This document shows positions 7,263 to 11,592 of a stretch of DNA of 11,592 nt, one piece after another. Every line of letters begins with the position of its first letter. The first letter of the stretch is position 1. This stretch comes from UMGS1840 sp045661305 (GTDB lineage Bacteria > Bacillota > Clostridia > UMGS1840): assembly GCA_045661305.1 (NCBI GenBank), contig JAZRFJ010000029.1, positions 1-11,592 of the forward strand, read 5' to 3'. The notes beneath the pieces were generated by a model, which saw only the letters and a program-made list of their open reading frames with translations, had not been told where the DNA came from and searched no databases. The position numbers were made by a program, and so were the translations under genes.

Positions 7263-8674
7263 GCTTTTTCTCCTTTTTTATGATAAATTTCAGGTAGGAA
7301 CAGCACTATCGCAATCCCTGCAAGAACACAAATAATTTCCGCTACAGCAAGAAACTTTATAGAATTTACTGCGGCGGTTATTTCACTTGCACCACTACTT
7401 ATAATATTTGTTACTCTGTTTGTAAAAAGAGGAACAAAAATTGCTACACCAAAGGGTGCCGCAAGGTCACGGAAAAGACCATATGTTCCGGTTCCTGCTC
7501 CCGCAGTTTCGTTAGGCACACCTGACAGGACAACCTTCATGAAAATTGCAGCATTTCCGCCAAGACCAAAGCCTAATATGCCAAGAGATGTGGCAAGAGT
7601 AATTACTGAAGTTTGAGCGGTAAATAAGAGCATAATGGCACATCCAATCCCTGTAAGAGAAAGAGAAGCAGCCAAAACCTTTTTAGGCTCCGTGCTGTCT
7701 GCCAATGGTCCTAAAATAACTGAACCGAGTGACATTCCTATATACATAATTGAAATTGCATAGCCGGATATAATAGTGTTATCAGGCTGTGTGTAGTTGA
7801 TAAATACAATTATATTTGTCATATTCGCCTGCATAAGTCCCTGAGTTAAAAAGAGAGCCAAAACTGAGAGAAAAAACTTTTTTCTTTTCATAAACTTCCA
7901 ACTGAGAATTGGATTTGTAGCTTTTTTTTCTGCGTAAAACAAACCGATAAATGAAATTACCGATGCAATAAAAATAATTAAAAACCATATTGACCTAATA
8001 CCGAAATTCTGACCAAAGGACGGCAGGCACAACATAAGAGTAAAGAAAATCAGTACCCATACAGAACCAATACCGTCGAAATCTGTCAGTGGTTTCAATG
8101 CTATACTATCTTTTCTATGTGTTACAATGTAAAGTAAAAATATGATGGCTGAAATTGCAACGCATACCCACATCATTGCTCGCCAACCATAAAACTCAAT
8201 AAGCAATCCGCCGAGCGTAGGTCCGAAAACTACTGCACTGCTTGAGATAAGCATATATAATGAAAAGCCCTTTGCAATTTTCTCAGGCGGAAATTCTGTA
8301 ACAATATACGACATTACCACCGGTGCAATAGCTGCACTTCCAATTCCTACTATAAAACGGGCAATAATCATAAAAAATAGCGATGGGGCTATTGACGTAA
8401 GGATATTACCTAAAGTAAAAATCGCTATACCAATCAATAATGTTGCTTTCCTGCCTATTACATCACCCAGCTTGCCGAGAATGGGTGCAAACGCTGCTGT
8501 TGAAGCTGCCATCGCTAAAGCGGTCCATGTTGTGTTATTATACGGCAAATTCAAGTCACTTACAAATGCAGGGCCAAGCACGGCAGTAAATCCGCCCACA
8601 GCACCTACTAAAAATGCCGCGAGCGCATACGGCACAAAACCCCTTAAATAAGGTTTTGAGGAACTAATTTCCAT
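7259..8674 (-). CDS. MFS transporter resembling bile acid transporter BaiG
   Basis: A 471-residue integral membrane protein with about 13-14 hydrophobic segments, fitting the 14-helix DHA2 drug:proton antiporter branch of the major facilitator superfamily. Motif A is GKLGDVIGRK (67-76) between helices 2 and 3; GPTLGGLL near residue 150 corresponds to motif C of proton antiporters. From memory, blocks such as GFTAVLGPAFV, LPYNNTTW, TQGLMQANMTN, FINYTQPDNTIIS and GTGTYGLFRD closely resemble BaiG, the bile acid transporter of the Clostridium scindens bai operon (about 477 residues). The adjacent 7alpha-HSDH-like gene, overlapping by 4 nt (ATGA), supports a bile-acid substrate. Direction of transport cannot be read from sequence. 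The ATG follows GGAGTG by about 8 nt. It is first in an operon of three genes, controlled from the divergent region 8675-8768. A multidrug exporter is the main alternative. Confidence 0.87.
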   Translation of the reverse strand: MEISSSKPYLRGFVPYALAAFLVGAVGGFTAVLGPAFVSDLNLPYNNTTWTALAMAASTAAFAPILGKLGDVIGRKATLLIGIAIFTLGNILTSIAPSLFFMIIARFIVGIGSAAIAPVVMSYIVTEFPPEKIAKGFSLYMLISSSAVVFGPTLGGLLIEFYGWRAMMWVCVAISAIIFLLYIVTHRKDSIALKPLTDFDGIGSVWVLIFFTLMLCLPSFGQNFGIRSIWFLIIFIASVISFIGLFYAEKKATNPILSWKFMKRKKFFLSVLALFLTQGLMQANMTNIIVFINYTQPDNTIISGYAISIMYIGMSLGSVILGPLADSTEPKKVLAASLSLTGIGCAIMLLFTAQTSVITLATSLGILGFGLGGNAAIFMKVVLSGVPNETAGAGTGTYGLFRDLAAPFGVAIFVPLFTNRVTNIISSGASEITAAVNSIKFLAVAEIICVLAGIAIVLFLPEIYHKKGEKA

Positions 8675-8698
8675 AAGTTATCACTCCAATCTAACCAT

Positions 8699-8704
8699 AG
8701 TATA
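8699..8704 (-). promoter_or_regulatory. Candidate -10 element of the MFS/SDR operon
   Basis: The minus strand reads TATACT within TGGTTATACT. Transcription would start near 8692, leaving a short leader before the GGAGTG ribosome site and ATG at 8674. The place for a -35 (8722-8727, TAAATA) has no consensus, which suggests an activator or alternative factor. Confidence 0.45.
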
Positions 8705-8738
8705 ACCATTATTCGCGTATTTATTTAGCAGACTTGGT

Positions 8739-8744
8739 TATACT
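8739..8744 (+). promoter_or_regulatory. Candidate -10 element of the dfx-ahpC operon
   Basis: TATACT sits in the right arm of the inverted repeat, about 25 bp before the TTG start. The -35 position (8716-8721, CGTATT) does not match consensus. The mirror-image arrangement with the opposite promoter implies that the two -35 regions abut or overlap in the central spacer. Confidence 0.45.
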
Positions 8745-8768
8745 TTTATGTAGAAAGGAGGAATCGTA

Positions 8769-9143
8769 TTGAAAGAACTGTTTTTTATTTGCAAGCATTG
8801 CGGAAATATTATTGCGATGATAAAAAATAGCGGTGTTCCTATACAATGCTGCGGTGAAGATATGCAGGAAATAATTCCGGGTACTACAGAAGCATCCGAA
8901 GAAAAACATATTCCCGTATATAAAACAGAAGGTGACAAGGTAACCGTTTCAGTCGGTTCGGCCCAGCATCCGATGGAACCCCAGCATTATATCGAGTGGG
9001 TGTGCATTGAAAGTGATGACGGCTTCCAGTACAAGAGACTTTCGCCAAACACACCTCCGAAGGCAAACTTTTCATTATCCAAGGGAGACAGCGTAAAAGG
9101 AGTATATGCCTTTTGCAATCAGCATAGCCTCTGGAAAGCATAA
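8769..9143 (+). CDS. dfx: Desulfoferrodoxin (superoxide reductase)
   Basis: This enzyme reduces superoxide to hydrogen peroxide without releasing oxygen, the usual strategy of anaerobes. The 124-residue protein is the two-iron class I type. The N-terminal desulforedoxin-like domain has all four cysteines for centre I (Cys8, Cys11, Cys27, Cys28: CKHC and CCGE). The catalytic domain has centre II ligands His47, His67, His73, His119 and Cys116 (CNQH), and the EKH motif with Glu45 and Lys46 that guides superoxide. Nothing essential is missing. The start is TTG (8769-8771), set by AGGAGG at 8756-8761, 7 nt upstream. It leads a three-gene operon with ahpC 27 bp downstream: the peroxide made here is the substrate of the next two products. 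Electrons probably come from rubredoxin or an NADH-rubredoxin reductase not in this window. Confidence 0.96.
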   Translation: MKELFFICKHCGNIIAMIKNSGVPIQCCGEDMQEIIPGTTEASEEKHIPVYKTEGDKVTVSVGSAQHPMEPQHYIEWVCIESDDGFQYKRLSPNTPPKANFSLSKGDSVKGVYAFCNQHSLWKA

Positions 9144-9170
9144 ATTTAAAAAGTAAAGGAGAAAAAAATT

Positions 9171-9734
9171 ATGTCATTGATTAACAAAGAAATTTCAGAT
9201 TTTAAAGCTTACGCATTTCACGGAGACGATTTTAAAATGGTTTCCAAGGAAGAGATTTTAGGTAAATGGAGCGTGTTCTTTTTCTATCCTGCAGATTTTA
9301 CCTTTGTATGTCCAACGGAGTTGGAAGATTTAGCAAATAAGTATGAGGATTTTAAAAATGTGGGATGTGAGATATACTCTGTATCTACCGACACACATTT
9401 TGTTCATAAAGCATGGCACGATGCATCTGAAAGAATTAAAAAAATCAATTATCCTATGCTTGCTGACCCGACTCATGCAATTTCAAGAGATTTTGAGGTT
9501 TTAATTGAATCAGATGGTCTTGCAGAGCGTGGTACTTTTATCATAAATCCTGAAGGTAAAATTGTAGGCTACGAGGTTACTGCCGGAAATGTAGGCAGAA
9601 ATGCAGAAGAACTCTTCCGTAAGGTTCAGGCATGTCAGTTTGTTCACGCACACGGCGATCAGGTTTGTCCTGCTAACTGGCAGCCGGGTGCTGAAACATT
9701 AAAGCCTAGTCTTGATCTCGTAGGACAGTTATAA
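9171..9734 (+). CDS. ahpC: AhpC-type 2-Cys peroxiredoxin
   Basis: AhpC reduces hydrogen peroxide, organic hydroperoxides and peroxynitrite in the cytoplasm. The 187-residue length is standard. The peroxidatic cysteine is Cys47 in DFTFVCPTE, the resolving cysteine is Cys166 in VCPANW, and the helper arginine region RGTFIINPEGKI is present; GDQVCPANWQPG is typical of the AhpC/Prx1 subfamily. The ATG has AAGGAG upstream. The stop TAA (9732-9734) shares its last base with the ATG of the following reductase (TAATG), so the two are probably translationally coupled, as expected for a peroxidase and its dedicated reductase. Together with desulfoferrodoxin upstream, this forms a superoxide-to-peroxide-to-water pathway in one operon. 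Confidence 0.97.
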   Translation: MSLINKEISDFKAYAFHGDDFKMVSKEEILGKWSVFFFYPADFTFVCPTELEDLANKYEDFKNVGCEIYSVSTDTHFVHKAWHDASERIKKINYPMLADPTHAISRDFEVLIESDGLAERGTFIINPEGKIVGYEVTAGNVGRNAEELFRKVQACQFVHAHGDQVCPANWQPGAETLKPSLDLVGQL

Positions 9735-11392
9735 TGAGTAATATACAAAATATTAACCAAGATAATTTATATGATGTTGTAGTGATAGGCGGCGGTCCGG
9801 CAGGACTTACCGCCGCCATTTATCTGGCTCGTGCAAGATACCGTGTGTTAGTTCTTGAAAAAGAACAGTTTGGCGGTCAGATTACCATTACACATGAGGT
9901 TGTAAATTATCCGGGCTTAGGAAAAATAAGCGGAAAAGAGCTTACCGAAACTATGCGCCGTCAGGCAGAAACCTTTGGAGCAGAATTTTTAATGGCGGAA
10001 GCAGAAAGCCTGAAAATGGATGATATTGTTAAAACCGTTCACACACGCCGTGGGGATTTTCAATGTTTAGGAGTTCTGCTTGCTACCGGTGCACATCCGA
10101 GAACCATAGGATTTAAAGGAGAAGAAGAACACAAAGGCCGAGGAGTTGCTTATTGTGCTACATGTGACGGAGAGTTTTTTACAGGGAAAGAGGTTTATGT
10201 AGTCGGCGGAGGGTTTGCTGCGGCAGAAGAAAGTGTATTCTTAACTAAATTTGCCCGCCATGTAACAATTCTTGTTCGCGATGATGATTTCACATGTGCT
10301 ATGGCTGTTTCAGAACCGGCGAAAAAACACGAAAAAATTACTGTTATTTATAACACGGTTGTAGAAGAAGTAAGCGGTGAAAATGGTCTTAACTATATCA
10401 GATATAAAAACACTAAAACAGGAGAAACTACTGAATATCATGCAGAAGACGGAGATAACTTCGGAGTATTTGTGTTTGCCGGATATTCTCCTGATACGGA
10501 GCTTGTTAAAGACATTGCAGAGTTAAATAAATATGGTTATGTCATAACAGACTCAAGTCAAAAAACGACTATTGATGGATTGTATGCAGCAGGCGATGTA
10601 TGTATCAAACCTCTCCGTCAGGTGGTTACTGCTACAGGCGATGGTGCATTGGCAGCTACGGAATTAGAAAAATATGTTGCCGAGATACAAAGAAAAACAG
10701 GGCTTCATCCTAAACCACCTGTTACAAGAATGACAGACTATCCAAATGCAACAAAAACCGCCGAGGCATCTAATGATTCCGATGATATATTTACAGCAGA
10801 AATGAAAGCACAGTTAGAGGGCGTGTTTTCGAAAATGGAACGCAAACTTCTCCTTAAACTGTATCTTGATAATCGTCCTGTTTCTTTGGAATTGGAAGGT
10901 TTTATAACAAAGCTTGCAGACCTTACTGACAAACTTACAGTCATGGTAGCTGATAAAAATGACCAATCAAATCTTACTCCATGTGTGCGAGTCTTTTCAG
11001 AGGATGGAATTGATTCGGGAATTGCATTTCACGGTGTGCCGGGAGGACATGAGTTTACCTCTTTTGTACTTGGGCTTTACAATGCAGCAGGTCCCGGACA
11101 GACAATAGATGAAGATACATTAAAGGAAGTTGAGGAAATTCAAAATCAAACAGATATGAAGATTTTAGTATCTTTGTCTTGTACGATGTGTCCGGATTTG
11201 GTAATTGCCTGTCAGCGTATTGCAACAAAAAACAAAAATATTAAAGCAGAGGTATATGACCTTCAGCATTTTGAAGATTTAAAGAAAAAATATAATGTTA
11301 TGAGTGTTCCATGTCTTGTTATAAACGATGAACACGTATCTTTTGGAAAGAAGAATATAAATCAGATTATTGATATAGTAAAACAAGTATAA
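9734..11392 (+). CDS. AhpF-like disulfide reductase with reversed domain order
   Basis: A 552-residue flavoprotein that probably passes electrons from a nicotinamide cofactor to AhpC. Residues about 12-325 form a thioredoxin reductase module: FAD motif GGGPAG (19-24), active-site CATC (141-144), nucleotide motif GGGFAA (158-163) and the C-terminal FAD motif YAAGDV. The TrxR NADPH motif HRRxxxR is absent (LVRDDDF instead), so NADH is plausible. After a linker (about 325-352) comes a tandem thioredoxin-fold domain matching the N-terminal domain of classical AhpF: GHEFTSFVLGLY, VSLSCTMCPDLV with CxxC at 483-486, and NVMSVPCLVIN with the cis-Pro at 526. In E. coli AhpF this domain comes first; here it comes last. 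The ATG overlaps the ahpC stop by one base with only a weak ribosome site, suggesting coupling. No clear terminator follows. Confidence 0.93.
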   Translation: MSNIQNINQDNLYDVVVIGGGPAGLTAAIYLARARYRVLVLEKEQFGGQITITHEVVNYPGLGKISGKELTETMRRQAETFGAEFLMAEAESLKMDDIVKTVHTRRGDFQCLGVLLATGAHPRTIGFKGEEEHKGRGVAYCATCDGEFFTGKEVYVVGGGFAAAEESVFLTKFARHVTILVRDDDFTCAMAVSEPAKKHEKITVIYNTVVEEVSGENGLNYIRYKNTKTGETTEYHAEDGDNFGVFVFAGYSPDTELVKDIAELNKYGYVITDSSQKTTIDGLYAAGDVCIKPLRQVVTATGDGALAATELEKYVAEIQRKTGLHPKPPVTRMTDYPNATKTAEASNDSDDIFTAEMKAQLEGVFSKMERKLLLKLYLDNRPVSLELEGFITKLADLTDKLTVMVADKNDQSNLTPCVRVFSEDGIDSGIAFHGVPGGHEFTSFVLGLYNAAGPGQTIDEDTLKEVEEIQNQTDMKILVSLSCTMCPDLVIACQRIATKNKNIKAEVYDLQHFEDLKKKYNVMSVPCLVINDEHVSFGKKNINQIIDIVKQV

Positions 11393-11592
11393 TGATATTT
11401 CGGTTTTGTTCATATAATCCAAAAAATAACACACCTTAAACAAAGAAAAGGATTTTTTATGAACAGGTGTGATGCTATATTGATGCTGTAGCAGACGGAA
11501 CGCTCCGAAACGGATGCAACCATATGCGAAATTGATGCTCGTTTTAGGCAAAAAAAGTTCAAGCTTAAAGTGCGAGAAAACAAAAAGAAACG
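11393..11592. other. Right-edge region without a well-supported gene
   Basis: About 200 bp follow the reductase gene. A perfect TATAAT occurs at 11413-11418 but has no good -35. CACACCT (11430-11436) and AGGTGTG (11465-11471) form an inverted repeat around AAAGGATTTTTT and an ATG at 11459. From that ATG the frame reads ten codons (MNRCDAILML), a TAG at 11489-11491, then stays open to the window edge (ending ARFRQKKFKLKVRENKK). This could be an interrupted gene, a short leader peptide or chance. The motif TGATGCT occurs three times. No strong terminator hairpin was found for the upstream operon; AATCC/GGATT at about 11416-11454 is too weak to call. Confidence 0.35.

Larger units (their letters stand above)
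8699..8744. repeat. Perfect 10-bp inverted repeat in the divergent promoter region
   Basis: AGTATAACCA (8699-8708) is repeated as TGGTTATACT (8735-8744), with a 26-bp spacer. Each arm carries an outward-facing TATACT. A further TAACCAT at 8692-8698 lies 11 bp from the copy at 8703-8709, one helical turn away. It is the only sizeable intergenic structure between the two divergent operons, and it may be an operator pair or a duplicated promoter element. Confidence 0.6.

Noticed and set aside
7782..7988. Second minus-strand frame within the MFS gene
   Set aside because: It lies in another frame of a continuous 471-codon membrane protein gene; its composition is that of a shadow and no start signal was seen.
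8721..9141. Minus-strand frames opposite desulfoferrodoxin, considered as a regulator gene for the divergent region
   Set aside because: The plus-strand protein has every metal ligand of superoxide reductase, and the antisense frames show no helix-turn-helix or other recognisable domain.
11279..11551. 90-codon minus-strand frame at the right end
   Set aside because: Half of it is antisense to the AhpF-like C-terminal domain with the conserved NVMSVP motif; no family resemblance or ribosome site.

Overview
The window is AT-rich DNA with low-GC Firmicutes signatures: strong AGGAGG-type ribosome sites, frequent GTG and TTG starts, sigma-A-like promoters and A/T-flanked hairpin terminators. WhiA, a YwlG/UPF0340 protein, a stalk-domain secreted protein, desulfoferrodoxin and a clostridial-type 7alpha-hydroxysteroid dehydrogenase together suggest an anaerobic Clostridia member, probably from the gut. 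No mobile element, CRISPR array, rRNA or tRNA was seen.

Layout. Everything from 1 to 8674 is read on the minus strand; the right end (8769-11392) is read on the plus strand. (a) 1-618: a small two-helix membrane protein followed 30 bp later by the start of valS, which runs off the left edge; both appear to use a good promoter at 590-618, with no room for a T-box leader. (b) 648-3368: a likely three-gene unit (secreted stalk-domain protein, unknown six-helix membrane protein, YwlG-family protein), with a candidate promoter at 3340-3368 and a hairpin terminator at 648-679. (c) 3407-4474: whiA, preceded by a hairpin terminator (4377-4408) and, upstream of that, a near-consensus promoter (4446-4474) that would make a transcript of only about 63 nt unless RNA polymerase reads through. 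(d) 4501-8674: a tight three-gene operon of a BaiG-like MFS transporter, a 7alpha-HSDH-like short-chain dehydrogenase (4-nt overlap) and a YyaL/SPATA20-type thioredoxin-domain protein. (e) 8769-11392: a divergent operon of desulfoferrodoxin (superoxide reductase), AhpC peroxiredoxin and an AhpF-like flavoprotein whose domains are in the reverse of the classical order. (f) 11393-11592: no well-supported gene.

The most interesting part is 4501-11392. A putative bile-acid transport and oxidation operon and a superoxide/peroxide defence operon diverge from a 94-bp region. Its two outward -10 elements lie in a perfect 10-bp inverted repeat (8699-8708 and 8735-8744), and neither has a recognisable -35. 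This suggests, by inference, that a shared regulator couples bile-acid handling to oxidative and thiol stress. The bile-acid assignments rest on remembered family sequences, not a database search.
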